A DNA stretch of 64,000 nt from Nonomuraea rhodomycinica (GCF_013363995.1 NZ_JABWGO010000003.1:310001-374000), one strand, 5' to 3'; positions 23,097-31,710 are shown, counted from the first letter of the stretch. Program-made: numbers and translations. Notes: generated by a model from the letters alone, not told the origin.

Positions 23097-26000
23097 TCAA
23101 GGGCTCAGAGTGGGCGCGACGAGCTCGTCCACCGTCGCGAGCGTCGCGTCGCGGCCGAGCCGCGCGGCCTGCGCGTACTCCTCGTCGCCGAGCAGCCCCC
23201 GAACGGCCGCCTCCACCCGCGCCGCGTCGGGCTGCGAGAGGTCCGGCGTGCCCCGCACGGCGCTGCTCGCCGCCAGCAGCCGCGCCGCCTCACGCGGCCG
23301 GCCGCGCCGCAGCGCGAGGTCCGCGATGCCCACGAGCAGCAGCGCGACCGCCGGCGCGCTCATGGAACGCGACGCCCAGCGCAGCGCGGCGGCACGATGG
23401 GCCCTGGCCGCCTCCAGATCTCCGGCCAGCGCGTCGAGGTATCCCAGCGTGTCGAGCACCATCGCCCGGAACCCCCAGTTGAGCGGCATGCCCCGGGCCA
23501 GCTCCTCGGCCCGGGCGAGGTGGGCCCGGGCCGTGCCGGGGTCACCGGCCCACCGGGCCAGCTCCGCCCGGGCGTAGGCGACCGCGACCCGGCCCGCGGG
23601 CAGCCCGATCCGCTCGGTGTCGCGCTCGGCCTCGTCCATGGCCGCCCCGCAGCCGTCCCGGTCGCCGCCCAGCCAGCGGTACTGCGCCAGCCTGAGCCGC
23701 ATCTGCCACGCGGCCTCGCCCGGCACCACCTCGGTGACGACGGCGATGGCCTCCTCGTGGCGGCCGGCCGCCGCCGCCAGGTCGCCCCGCCAGGCGGCCA
23801 GCCCGCCCAGCGCGGTGAGCGCGGAGGAGATGCCCCACCGCTCCCCGATGGCCCGGAACCCGGTCAGGGCCTCCTCCAGGGCGGCCTCCGCCCGGGCGTG
23901 CCGGCGGCCGGTCTCGATCCAGGTGAGCGCCTGGTTCAGCCGTGCCATCGCCCGTACCCAGGGGTCCTCGTCGGCGAGCAGCGGAGCCACCACGTCGTCC
24001 CGGGACGCGGTGAGCCCGCCCGCTCCGCGCCGCGCGCCTGCCCCGCCCGGTCCGCGCCCCGGGCCTGCACCGCTCGGATCGCGTTCGCCGCCCGCGCCTG
24101 CCTCGTCCGGATGGGGTTCGCCGCCCGTGCCTGCCTCGTCCGGATGGCGTTCGCCGTCCGCGTCGCCGTGAGGGGTGGCGGGCATGCGGCTCAGCGGGCC
24201 GATGAGCCGGGCCAGCGGGTGAGGGCACCAGGTCCGCTCGGCGATGTCCTCCGCCGTGCGGATCCACTCCCGGGCCCGCCGCTCGTCGCCGTGCCCGTTC
24301 AACTCGAACAGCGCGGCGACCGCGCACGCCGCCGCCCGCACCCGGTCGTCCCCGGCCGCGCTCCCCGGCTCACCCGGCATGGCGAGCACGTCGGCCGCCA
24401 GCCGCGCGCCCTCCGCCTTGTGGCCGCCGAGCGCCCAGTCGAGGAACCAGCACCAGCCCATCGCCGCCACCAGCCGCACCGCGACCTGGGAGTCGCCCGC
24501 CGCGAGGGCGTCGCGCACGGCGGAGTCCACGTTCGCGCGCTCGCGGGCCAGCCGGCGCAGCCACACCGCCTGGCCGGCGCGGCGCAGCTCCGGGTCGGCG
24601 GTCTCGGCGAACGCGGCGAACCAGTCCGCGTGCGCGCGGCGCACCCGCTCCAGCTCGCCCGCCTCGCGCAGCCGCTCCAGGGCGTACTCCCGGATCGTCT
24701 CCAGCATCCCGAACCGGGGTCCCTCGTCGTCGGAGACGACCAGCAGCGACTTGTCGGCCAGCCCGAACAGCAACCCGAGCACGCGCCCACCCCCGCCTGG
24801 GGGTTGCTGAGGGGCGTCCGCGCAGACGTGCTCCGCCGCCTCCAGCGCCGCGCAGACGTGCTCAGCCGCCTCCAGCGCCGCGCAGACGTGCTCGGCCGCC
24901 TCCAGCGCCGCGCAGACGTGCTCGGCCGCCTCCGGCGCCGCGCCGCCGGAGAAGACCGCCAGCCGCCGCAGCAGCGTCCGCTCCTCCTCCGACAGCAGCT
25001 CCCAGCTCCAGTCCACGACGGCGCGCAGCGTACGGTGCCGGGGAAGCGCCACCCGGCTGCCCCCGGTGAGCAGCCCGAACCGGTCGCCCAGCCGCTCGGC
25101 CAGCCGTTCCGGGGACATCGCGCGCAGCCGGGCCGCCGCCAGCTCGATCGCCAGCGGCATGCCGTCCAGAGCGCGGCAGATGCGCACCACGGCCGCGGCC
25201 GTGCTCTCGTTCACCTCGAACCCCGGGTTCGCCGCCCGCGCCCGCTCGCTCAGCAGGCGCACCGCCGGGTACGCCATCGCCTCGGCGGCCCCCGCGCCCT
25301 CCGGCGGGAGGGGGAGGGGCTCGACCGGCCACAGGGCCTCGCCGGTGAGGCCCAGGGGCTCGCGGCTCGTGGCCAGGACGCGCAGGTCCGGACACTCGCC
25401 GAGCAGCCGGTCGGCGAGCGCGGCGACGGCGTCGGCGAGATGCTCGCAGTTGTCCAGGACCAGCAGCACGTCCCGGTCGCGGAGGGCCACCGTCAGCCGG
25501 TCGGCCGGATCGGCTTCGGGCGCCGGCCCGGCCCACGCCTGTTCCCCGATGCGCAGAGCCGCCAGCACCGCCCGCGCGACCTCGGCCTCGTCACGCACCG
25601 GCGCGAGCTCCACCAGCCACACGCCGCCGGGGCTCCGGCCGAGGAACGCGCGCGCCGCCTCTCCGGCCAGCCGCGTCTTGCCGGAGCCTCCCGGACCGAT
25701 CAGCGTGGTCAGCCGGTGCACGCCGAGCAGCTCGCCGACCCGCTGCAGATCGTTCTCCCGCCCGACGAGGCCGGTCAGCGGTGCGCGTAGATTCGTGAGC
25801 TTCATCCGGGCCGCGGTGTCCGGGACCGGACCGCCGCCGCCCGCTCCTCCGGCGCCGCGGTTCCCATCCCCGCCGCCGACCTCGTTCCCGTCCCCCACGC
25901 CGTTCCGATTCCCGTCGTGGACCCCGTCCCCGGCTTGTGCGCCGTCCACGGTCGGTGAGCTGGCCGCGACCCGTGCGCCGGCCGCGCCCGCCTCTCCTCG

Positions 26001-26906
26001 GCGCGCGGAGGCACGGTCACCCCGGGGAACGGCAGCGTGGCCGAGGTCGTCGCCGCGCAGGATCGCGGTGTGCAGGCCGGACAGCTCGGGTGACGGGTCG
26101 GCGCCCAGGGCCTCGGCGAGGGCCAGCCGTACCCGCTCGTAGGCCGCGAGCGCCTCCGCCCGCCGCCCCGTCGCGCACAGGGCCCGCATCAACGCCGCCG
26201 CCGACCGTTCACGCAGCGGATGCTCGGCCACCAGCGCCGTCAGCTCGACGACCAGCGCGGTCCCGACACCCGCCCCGACGCCCGCCCCGACGCCCGCCCC
26301 GGACCCCGCCTCCGGCCAGGCCGGACGCGACTGGGCCGCGCCTGACCGGGCCGCATCGAGCCCGGCCGCATCCGACCACGCCGCACCGGACGCCAGCGCG
26401 CGCAGGTCGGCCTCCACCCGGTCCTCCAGCACCGACAGCCGCAGCTCCGACAGCCGGGCCACCGGCGCGGCGAAGAAGTCCGCGCCCGCCACGTCCGCCA
26501 GCGCCGGCCCCCGCCACAGGGCCAGGGCCTCGCGCAGGAGCCGCGCCCCGCCCGCCGGATCCGCGGCCATCACCGAACGCCCCGCCGAGGCCAGGCGCTC
26601 GAACCGCAGGACGTCCACGTCGTCCGGCCCGGCGTTCAGGCGGTACCCGGCGGGACGGGACTCGATCGGGACGGGGACCGGCGGCAGTGCCCGGCGCAGC
26701 CGCGACACCAGCGCCTGCGCCGCGTTGAGCGCTCCCGCGGGTGGACGGTCGCCCCACACCCCGTCCACCAGCCGGGTGACGGGCACCACCCGCCCGGCGT
26801 CGAGCGCCAGGACGGCCAGCGCGGCCCGCAGGCGCGCCCCGCCCAGCTCGACGAGGGCCCCGTCGTCCGACCTGACCTCCAGCGGCCCCAGCATCCCGAT
26901 CCGCAC
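23097..26906 (-). CDS. AfsR/SARP-family regulator (OmpR-like wHTH, BTAD, NB-ARC, TPR)
   Basis: This regulator of about 1269 residues has an N-terminal winged helix (VRIGMLGPLEVRSDDG ... PRPAGYRLN, 1-90), a bacterial transcriptional activation domain (about 95-260; LAAYERVRLALAEALGADPSPELSGLH), an NTPase domain starting near 400 (LVGRENDLQRVGELL, Walker A LIGPGGSGKTRLA, LLVLDNCEHLADA, VLATSREPLGL, LDGMPLAIELAAARLRAM) and TPR-like helices. AfsR-type proteins activate antibiotic and developmental genes. The GTG at 26906 is the family-like start; an ATG lies at 26894. Low-complexity inserts occur at about 215 (GAGVGAGVG), between BTAD and NTPase, at about 670 (30-bp repeats) and about 930. No biosynthetic cluster is adjacent. 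Confidence 0.92.
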   Translation of the reverse strand: MRIGMLGPLEVRSDDGALVELGGARLRAALAVLALDAGRVVPVTRLVDGVWGDRPPAGALNAAQALVSRLRRALPPVPVPIESRPAGYRLNAGPDDVDVLRFERLASAGRSVMAADPAGGARLLREALALWRGPALADVAGADFFAAPVARLSELRLSVLEDRVEADLRALASGAAWSDAAGLDAARSGAAQSRPAWPEAGSGAGVGAGVGAGVGTALVVELTALVAEHPLRERSAAALMRALCATGRRAEALAAYERVRLALAEALGADPSPELSGLHTAILRGDDLGHAAVPRGDRASARRGEAGAAGARVAASSPTVDGAQAGDGVHDGNRNGVGDGNEVGGGDGNRGAGGAGGGGPVPDTAARMKLTNLRAPLTGLVGRENDLQRVGELLGVHRLTTLIGPGGSGKTRLAGEAARAFLGRSPGGVWLVELAPVRDEAEVARAVLAALRIGEQAWAGPAPEADPADRLTVALRDRDVLLVLDNCEHLADAVAALADRLLGECPDLRVLATSREPLGLTGEALWPVEPLPLPPEGAGAAEAMAYPAVRLLSERARAANPGFEVNESTAAAVVRICRALDGMPLAIELAAARLRAMSPERLAERLGDRFGLLTGGSRVALPRHRTLRAVVDWSWELLSEEERTLLRRLAVFSGGAAPEAAEHVCAALEAAEHVCAALEAAEHVCAALEAAEHVCADAPQQPPGGGGRVLGLLFGLADKSLLVVSDDEGPRFGMLETIREYALERLREAGELERVRRAHADWFAAFAETADPELRRAGQAVWLRRLARERANVDSAVRDALAAGDSQVAVRLVAAMGWCWFLDWALGGHKAEGARLAADVLAMPGEPGSAAGDDRVRAAACAVAALFELNGHGDERRAREWIRTAEDIAERTWCPHPLARLIGPLSRMPATPHGDADGERHPDEAGTGGEPHPDEAGAGGERDPSGAGPGRGPGGAGARRGAGGLTASRDDVVAPLLADEDPWVRAMARLNQALTWIETGRRHARAEAALEEALTGFRAIGERWGISSALTALGGLAAWRGDLAAAAGRHEEAIAVVTEVVPGEAAWQMRLRLAQYRWLGGDRDGCGAAMDEAERDTERIGLPAGRVAVAYARAELARWAGDPGTARAHLARAEELARGMPLNWGFRAMVLDTLGYLDALAGDLEAARAHRAAALRWASRSMSAPAVALLLVGIADLALRRGRPREAARLLAASSAVRGTPDLSQPDAARVEAAVRGLLGDEEYAQAARLGRDATLATVDELVAPTLSP
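24821..24940. repeat. Four in-frame 30-bp repeats in the AfsR-like gene
   Basis: Units begin at 24821, 24851, 24881 and 24911 and encode EAAEHVCAAL repeated four times, at the place where paralogues have a single EAAEAVC-type helix after the FSGG of the winged-helix segment. This adds 30 residues to a conserved region. Confidence 0.95.
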
Positions 26907-27115
26907 GCCCCGATTCTGCCCGCCTCCGGGCCGTCTCCGCGCTCCGCCCGGGAGGCGCGCTCCGGCTCCGTGCCGTCCCCGCGCGCCGCCCCGGCCGCCG
27001 CCCGCACGCCCTCGGTGATCACCACCTGCTCCGCCGGGCCCTCGGCGACGGCGGCTGATCGAGCAGACTTCTTCGCGAATGCCGTACACGGGACCGATCC
27101 GGAGGGCGGAAGTCC

Positions 27116-28306
27116 ATGTCCGATGTGTTCGCGAAATGCCGGCTGCCCGGGACCTACCAGTTCGTCAAGGATCTCGGCGTCTATCCCTATTACCGGGCGA
27201 TCGAGGAGCGGCCGGGCGGGGCCGAGGTCCTGATCGACGGGCGAGTGCTCGTCCAGGCCGGCTCCAACGACTACTTGGGCCTGTCGGGCGACGACCGCGT
27301 GAAGGAGGCGGCGGTCGAGGCGACGCGCCGGCTGGGCACGGGCGGCGGCGGTTCGCGCCTCAGCAACGGCTCGCTCGCTCTGCACGAGGAGCTCGAAGCG
27401 CGGCTGGCGGCCTTCCTCGGGCGAGCGGCGGCCATGGTGACCAGCAGCGGCTATCTGGCCAACCTCGCCCTCGCGGCGCTCGTCGGGCCCGAGGACACGG
27501 TGATCGGCGACCGGCTGATCCACGCCTGCCTGATCGACGCCGTGCGCCTGGGCGGCGCGCGGTTACGCCGCTACCGGCACAACGACATGGACCATCTGGA
27601 GCGGCTGCTCGGCGCCTGCGATCCGGGGGCCGGGCGGCTGATCGTCACCGAGGGCATGTTCTCCACCTCCGGCGGCGTGTGCGACCTGCCGGGCATCGCC
27701 CGGCTCGCCCGCGCGCACGGCGCCCGTGTCGCCCTGGACAGCGCCCACGACGTCGGCGTGCTCGGCGCGAGCGGGCGGGGTGCGGCCGAGCACCACGGGC
27801 TGGAGGACGCGGTGGACGTGCAGACCGTCACCTTCTCCAAGGCTTTGGGCACCGTCGGGGGCGCGGTGGCCGGGCCCGAGGAGATCATCGCCTACCTGCG
27901 GCACTACGCGCGGTCCATGGTGTTCACGGCCGCGTTGCCCCCGGCGTGCGCCGCGGCCGCGCTCGCCGCGCTGGACGTCGTCGCCGCCGAGCCGGAGCGC
28001 CGCCACCGCCTGCGGGCGGCGGCGCGACGACTGAGCGGGGAACTGGCGGCGATGGGGTACGGGGTCGTCCCCTCCGACCGTCCGGTCATGGCGGTGCCGG
28101 TCGGCGACGACCTGCTGTGCTTCCGGCTGTGGCGTGAGCTGTTCGACGAAGGCGTCTTCGCCACCGCCATGGTCGCGCCGGGCGTCCCGCCCGGCCAGGC
28201 TCTCGTCCGGGTCAGCATCACCGCCGCCCACACCGAGGCCCATCTCGACCGGATCGCGTCGGCGTTCGCCGCCGCCCGCCGGATGCGGCTGATCCCGGAG
28301 ACGTAG
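27116..28306 (+). CDS. Alpha-oxoamine synthase-family PLP enzyme (KBL/BioF/SPT-like)
   Basis: This 396-residue PLP enzyme condenses an amino acid with an acyl-CoA, losing CO2. The fold-type I signs are GSNDYLGLSGD, GTGGGGSRLSNGSLALHEELE, TSSGYLANLAL, DSAHDVGVLGASGRG and the PLP lysine K242 in TFSKALGTVGG. The N-terminal KDLGVYPYYRAIE resembles serine-palmitoyltransferase-like members more than BioF. The ATG has GGAGGGCGGA upstream. It is convergent with the patatin gene 46 bases downstream. Amino acid and acyl donors cannot be deduced; biotin, threonine catabolism, sphingoid-like lipid or signal synthesis remain possible, and no biotin genes are nearby. Confidence 0.85.
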   Translation: MSDVFAKCRLPGTYQFVKDLGVYPYYRAIEERPGGAEVLIDGRVLVQAGSNDYLGLSGDDRVKEAAVEATRRLGTGGGGSRLSNGSLALHEELEARLAAFLGRAAAMVTSSGYLANLALAALVGPEDTVIGDRLIHACLIDAVRLGGARLRRYRHNDMDHLERLLGACDPGAGRLIVTEGMFSTSGGVCDLPGIARLARAHGARVALDSAHDVGVLGASGRGAAEHHGLEDAVDVQTVTFSKALGTVGGAVAGPEEIIAYLRHYARSMVFTAALPPACAAAALAALDVVAAEPERRHRLRAAARRLSGELAAMGYGVVPSDRPVMAVPVGDDLLCFRLWRELFDEGVFATAMVAPGVPPGQALVRVSITAAHTEAHLDRIASAFAAARRMRLIPET

Positions 28307-28352
28307 GGGAACGGGCGCGGGGGACGTTCAGGGGAGAGGCAGCGGGAGACCT

Positions 28353-29387
28353 TCAGCCGGCGGTGAGCAGCCCGAGCGGGCGCAGCAGCCGGTCGACCGC
28401 CGCGCGCCCGGCTTCGAGCGCGGCCCTGAGTGGTTCGCCGTCGCGGGTGAGGCGGCCGATGCGCGGGGTGCCGGGTCCGGGGCGTACGGACAGGACCGCC
28501 GGTTCCGCCGGGGCCTGGCCGTCGGCGGGCCGGCCGGACGCCGGCGGGCTCCACCGGTCGTACCGCGTGAGCACCGCGTCGTCGTGCAGGAGGCGGTGGG
28601 CGCGCGTGAGGTAACTCCGGTGCAGCGCCTCGGGGTACCCGCGCAGAACGGTCGCGGCGACGAGACGCGCTCCGTAGGAGGGTCGCGCGGCAGGACCGGC
28701 GGCCGCCGCCGTCGTGGAAGCCTGGGAAGGCGCGGGCGCGGGACGCGACCGCAGGACCAGCACGTGGGTGGCGCCCTGCGCCAGGGCCGTGCGGTACGGG
28801 ATCGACTCGGCGAGCCCCGCGTCGTAGTAGCGCCGCCCGGCCAGCTCCACCGGCGGCCCGGCGAGGAACGGCAGCGCCGCACTGGCCCGCAGCGCCAGCC
28901 GCAGCTCGGCGGGGCCGGTCAGGTACGGGCGCAGATCGGTGGACCGCCCGGTGCCGACGTCGGTGGCCAGCGGGTGGTACTCGACGGGATGGGCCAGGAC
29001 GGCGTCGAAGTCCATCCGGGCCACCTCCTGGTACAGGTGCTCGACCAGGTGGCGCACGTCGACCACGGGCCGGCCGCGCAGCAGGTTGGACGGGCGGATC
29101 ATCGCCCGGGCGTAGCGGGGTTCGGCCCAGCCGGTGAGGTGTTCCGGAGTTCCGCTGAGCAGCCATGCCCCGGTGATGGCGCCCGCGGAGGCTCCGTAGA
29201 CCGCGTCGAAGGCGTGGGTCACCCCGCTCTCGTGCAGGGCCAGGGCCATGCCGGCGGAGATCGTCCCGCGCATGCCGCCGCCCTCGACGGCCAGCGCCAC
29301 CCGGTGGCCGTCCTGCCGCCGGCCGGGGCGGCTGCCACGGCGGACCCGGTCGGCGAGGACACGCAGCACCTCGTGCCCGCCGCTCAT
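28353..29387 (-). CDS. Patatin-like phospholipase
   Basis: This 344-residue acyl hydrolase has the oxyanion loop EGGGMRGTISAG (36-46), the nucleophile S67 in YGASAGAI and the dyad aspartate D189 in RYYDAGLAESIP; the usual D-G-G/A is D-A-G here. These enzymes release fatty acids from phospholipids. The ATG overlaps the stop codon of the upstream gene by 4 bases, so it is translationally coupled and probably part of the operon that starts at 30366. No signal peptide or membrane segment is seen. Confidence 0.92.
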   Translation of the reverse strand: MSGGHEVLRVLADRVRRGSRPGRRQDGHRVALAVEGGGMRGTISAGMALALHESGVTHAFDAVYGASAGAITGAWLLSGTPEHLTGWAEPRYARAMIRPSNLLRGRPVVDVRHLVEHLYQEVARMDFDAVLAHPVEYHPLATDVGTGRSTDLRPYLTGPAELRLALRASAALPFLAGPPVELAGRRYYDAGLAESIPYRTALAQGATHVLVLRSRPAPAPSQASTTAAAAGPAARPSYGARLVAATVLRGYPEALHRSYLTRAHRLLHDDAVLTRYDRWSPPASGRPADGQAPAEPAVLSVRPGPGTPRIGRLTRDGEPLRAALEAGRAAVDRLLRPLGLLTAG

Positions 29388-29788
29388 GGCGTCCTGACCT
29401 CTTCGGACAGATGGGCCCGGACCCGGTCCCAGAAGCCGGGATCGCGACGAAGGGCGGTCCAGGTGGTGGACCTGAGCCGTCCCCGCCCGCGGTAGCGCCG
29501 TACGACGGCGACGTGATCCGGCCAGGCGACGAACCGGCGCAGGGCCGTCTCGTCCCGCCAGATCGACACCGAGCCGCACCGGCCGCGCAGCGGCTCCGTC
29601 CACAGCCACATGCCGACCGCGCCGGGCAGTTCGGGCCAGGCCCGGCGCAGCGCGAGCCCGGCCCGGTAGACGCCGGGCAGGTCGCGCAGCCGGTCGGCCC
29701 GGAAGTCGGTCACGCTGACCAGCACCGTGCCGGTGGCGCCGACCGCCTCTCCGGGGGTCCAGCGGCTCCTCAGCACGGCGCCGTCCAC
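29384..29788 (-). CDS. Hypothetical protein, dimeric alpha/beta-barrel type (DUF3291-like)
   Basis: A 134-residue protein reads VSVTDFRADRLRDLPGVYRAGL, GAVGMWLWTEPLRGRCGSVS and IWRDETALRRFVAWPDHVAVV. The layout, with TEPLRG then a W-x-x-x-x-x-L-x-x-F segment, resembles small dimeric alpha/beta-barrel proteins such as DUF3291 and spheroidene-monooxygenase-like families. The start is uncertain: the GTG at 29788 overlaps the upstream gene by 19 bases, and a GTG at 29776 overlaps it by 7; neither has a clear Shine-Dalgarno. It is the middle gene of a three-gene operon. Function unknown. Confidence 0.7.
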   Translation of the reverse strand: MDGAVLRSRWTPGEAVGATGTVLVSVTDFRADRLRDLPGVYRAGLALRRAWPELPGAVGMWLWTEPLRGRCGSVSIWRDETALRRFVAWPDHVAVVRRYRGRGRLRSTTWTALRRDPGFWDRVRAHLSEEVRTP

Positions 29789-30366
29789 GACGGGGAGCGG
29801 CCCAGCAGGCCGAGCAGCCGCTCGAAGTCCGGGGCGTCGCCGGGCACCGGAACCCGGGCGTCGAACGCGGCGCCCGGACCGCGGCTCTTCGGGGTGTCCG
29901 GCACCCGGGCGGCCACCGCCAGCCCGGCCGCGACCAGCTCGGGGTCGGGCCGGTAGGACACGCCGATGCTCGCGGCGACGTCCCACCCGTGCGTGAGGCA
30001 GTCGATCATGTGCATGCCCATGGCGGTCCGCCCGGAAAAGACGCCGAACTCGCGGACCTCCACCTGGCGGTCGTAGGCGTCGGGGGCGGCGAACGCCTTC
30101 GCGACCGCCGCCGCGGAGTCCTGGTAGGCGCCGAAGGGGTCGTCCCCGAGGTCGCCGCGGTCCCAGGCCGCCGGCTCGCCCGCGGCGGCGGCGGCGAAGC
30201 CGCGGTTCTCGCTCACCATGTGCCGCAGCAGCTCGCCCAGCGTCCACTCGGCGCACGGTGTGGGCCGGTCGAGGTCCACGGAGGTGACCTGGGCGATCGC
30301 CGTTCCGGCGAGGTCCATCGCACGCCGGTGCAGAGCCCGCAGGTCCGCCGTCGTGAGGTCGGTCAT
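29770..30366 (-). CDS. TIGR03086-family metal-binding protein (DinB/maleylpyruvate isomerase-like)
   Basis: This 198-residue four-helix protein matches the actinobacterial TIGR03086 family: LTTADLRALHRRAMDLAGTAI, LDRPTPCAEWTLGELLRHMVSENRGFAAAA, and MGMHMIDCLTHGWDVAASIG. The histidines in LLRHMV, MHMID and LTHGWD are the expected metal ligands. The second of two adjacent ATGs is used (30366) because the GGGGGG run lies 4-5 bases before it. A TetR operator overlaps the transcription start region of this operon, so it is likely repressed by the divergent TetR. Biochemical role is unknown; relatives are thiol-dependent isomerases or transferases. Confidence 0.88.
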   Translation of the reverse strand: MTDLTTADLRALHRRAMDLAGTAIAQVTSVDLDRPTPCAEWTLGELLRHMVSENRGFAAAAAGEPAAWDRGDLGDDPFGAYQDSAAAVAKAFAAPDAYDRQVEVREFGVFSGRTAMGMHMIDCLTHGWDVAASIGVSYRPDPELVAAGLAVAARVPDTPKSRGPGAAFDARVPVPGDAPDFERLLGLLGRSPSWTAPC

Positions 30367-30384
30367 CATTCCCCCCTTTCAAGT

Positions 30385-30396
30385 ACGAACGTTCGT
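30385..30396. promoter_or_regulatory. TetR operator 1, 12-bp palindrome
   Basis: ACGAACGTTCGT is a perfect palindrome just downstream of the -10 box of the minus-strand operon, covering its expected transcription start, where a bound repressor would block initiation. Confidence 0.75.
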
Positions 30397-30400
30397 GCTG

Positions 30401-30430
30401 AGAATAGAAGCGCGTAGAAAGCGACGTCAA
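30401..30430 (-). promoter_or_regulatory. Promoter of the TIGR03086-patatin operon
   Basis: On the minus strand, TTGACG (30430-30425), an 18-bp spacer and TATTCT (30406-30401) form a good housekeeping promoter, with the palindrome at 30385-30396 at the start site. Confidence 0.7.
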
Positions 30431-30442
30431 GCGGATATCCTG

Positions 30443-30458
30443 CACCGAACGTTCGTAC
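30443..30458. promoter_or_regulatory. TetR operator 2
   Basis: CGAACGTTCG (30446-30455), with flanks GTACC-like on one side, repeats the core of operator 1 about 60 bp away and lies 17 bases before the TetR start, suggesting autorepression. Confidence 0.7.
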
Positions 30459-30474
30459 CGAGAGGGTGGGGGAG

Positions 30475-31080
30475 ATGCCGGGAAGGCCGCGGGACGAACG
30501 GGCCCGCGAGGTGATCCTGCGCCGGGCGGCGGACATCGCCTCGCAGGACGGGCTGGAAGGGCTGTCGATCGGCCGGCTGGCCACGGACCTCGGCGTGAGC
30601 AAGAGCGGCCTGTTCGGCTACTTCGGCTCCAAGGAGGAGCTGCAGCTCGCCACGGTCCGCCTCGCCAAGGAGGTGTACGTCGCGGAGGTCGTCCAGCCCG
30701 CCCTGACCGTGCCGCCCGGCGTGGGCAGGGTGCGCCGGCTGTGCGAGAACTGGCTGAGCTACTCGGAACGGCGGGTCTTCCCGGGCGGCTGCTTCTTCTT
30801 CGCCGTCAACGCGGAGTTCGACGCCCGCCCCGGACGCGTGCGCGACGCCGTCGCCGAGGCCGGCCTGAGCTGGAGCCGCTTCGTGGCGCGCGCCGTCGAC
30901 GACGCCCGCCAGCTCGGCGAGCTGGCCGGCGACACGGACCCCGACCAGCTCGCCTTCGAGCTCATAGCGTTCATGGAGACCGCCAACGCCGTCTCCTTGC
31001 TGCACGACGACCCCCGCGCCTACGAGCGGGCCCGGACCGCCATCGGCGGGCGGCTCGACGCCGCGAGCGCGCGCCGGTGA
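30475..31080 (+). CDS. TetR-family transcriptional repressor
   Basis: This 201-residue protein has the N-terminal TetR HTH (ILRRAADIASQDGLEGLSIGRLATDLGVSKSGLFGYFGSKEELQLATV, 15-60) and an all-helical C-terminal domain of the TetR_C type (RVFPGGCFFFAVNAEFDARPGRVRDAV) common in actinobacteria. The ATG at 30475 is chosen for GGGGGAG just upstream. It is divergent from the TIGR03086-patatin operon, and the two palindromes between them are the probable targets. The inducer is unknown. Confidence 0.93.
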   Translation: MPGRPRDERAREVILRRAADIASQDGLEGLSIGRLATDLGVSKSGLFGYFGSKEELQLATVRLAKEVYVAEVVQPALTVPPGVGRVRRLCENWLSYSERRVFPGGCFFFAVNAEFDARPGRVRDAVAEAGLSWSRFVARAVDDARQLGELAGDTDPDQLAFELIAFMETANAVSLLHDDPRAYERARTAIGGRLDAASARR

Positions 31081-31084
31081 CGCG

Positions 31085-31156
31085 CGCCGCGGGCCTCCGT
31101 GCGGTCAGACGGCGCGGGCCTTCGTGCGGTCAGACGGCGCGGGCCTCCGTGCGGTA
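31085..31156. repeat. Three tandem ~25-bp copies at the GNAT 3' end
   Basis: The unit GGCGCGGGCCTCCGTGCGGT plus CAGAC occurs about three times (31085-31110, 31111-31135, 31136-31156 partial). It copies the last codons and stop of the minus-strand GNAT gene, whose stop is at 31130, so alternative stop codons lie in each unit. Confidence 0.9.
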
Positions 31157-31633
31157 CGGACGGAAGCCGCGGGCCCGGTAGTTCGGCAGGGCGGCGGGGT
31201 TGTCGGCGCTGGAGGTGTGCAGCCAGACGCGGCGGGCCGGACCGCCGTCGCGCGGCGCGGTCGCCCACGCCTGCCGCACGCACAGCGTCAGCGCGTGCCC
31301 GCCGAGCCCCTTGCCGACGAACTCGGGGACCAGCCCGAACGTCTCGATCTCGACGTCGCCGTCGTCCTGCGGATGCACCGCCAGCATGCCGGCGATCTCC
31401 CCTTCGTACCGGATGAGGTAGTAGTCGTACGGGTCACGCGCCAGCTTCCGCTCCCACTCCTCCGCGGACAGCCGGGCCGCCCGCCAGCCGTACGGGGCGC
31501 CGATCCGGGTCTGGACGGCGGGCAGGTCGCGGCAGGTGCGCTCCACCCGCTCCAGGGCGAGACCGGCCACCTCCCGGCCGGGCACGAGCTCGTCGGGGGA
31601 CGTCATCTCCAGGTACGTGATCGTCGCTTCCAT
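31130..31633 (-). CDS. GNAT-family N-acetyltransferase
   Basis: This 167-residue protein has the GNAT core: YYLIRYEGEIAGMLAVHPQ (strands 2-3), VEIETFGLVPEFVGKGLGGHAL (strand 4 and the acetyl-CoA pyrophosphate loop) and VWLHTSSADNPAALPNYRARGFRPY (strand 5 onwards). The ATG at 31633 is family-like. The C-terminus (RTEARAV) falls in a 25-bp repeat array. It is divergent from the LysE gene, with a small palindrome between them. Substrate unknown; no toxin-antitoxin partner is seen. Confidence 0.9.
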   Translation of the reverse strand: MEATITYLEMTSPDELVPGREVAGLALERVERTCRDLPAVQTRIGAPYGWRAARLSAEEWERKLARDPYDYYLIRYEGEIAGMLAVHPQDDGDVEIETFGLVPEFVGKGLGGHALTLCVRQAWATAPRDGGPARRVWLHTSSADNPAALPNYRARGFRPYRTEARAV

Positions 31634-31681
31634 GGGGCGATCCTAGGGAGGTCCTCCGCGCGGCCAGTGCGGGAGATCCCC

Positions 31682-31699
31682 GACATGTGGCGATATGTC
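31682..31699. promoter_or_regulatory. Inverted repeat between GNAT and LysE genes
   Basis: GACAT and ATGTC flank an 8-base centre, 12-29 bases upstream of the LysE ATG, in the short divergent promoter region. It is a candidate operator for a regulator that is not encoded here. Confidence 0.4.
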
Positions 31700-31710
31700 A
31701 GGCTTTCGGT

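Noticed and set aside
27116..28306. CqsA-type autoinducer synthase
   Set aside because: It belongs to the same enzyme family, but no sensor kinase/phosphorelay partner is present and the N-terminal motif is more SPT-like, so the specific call cannot be supported.
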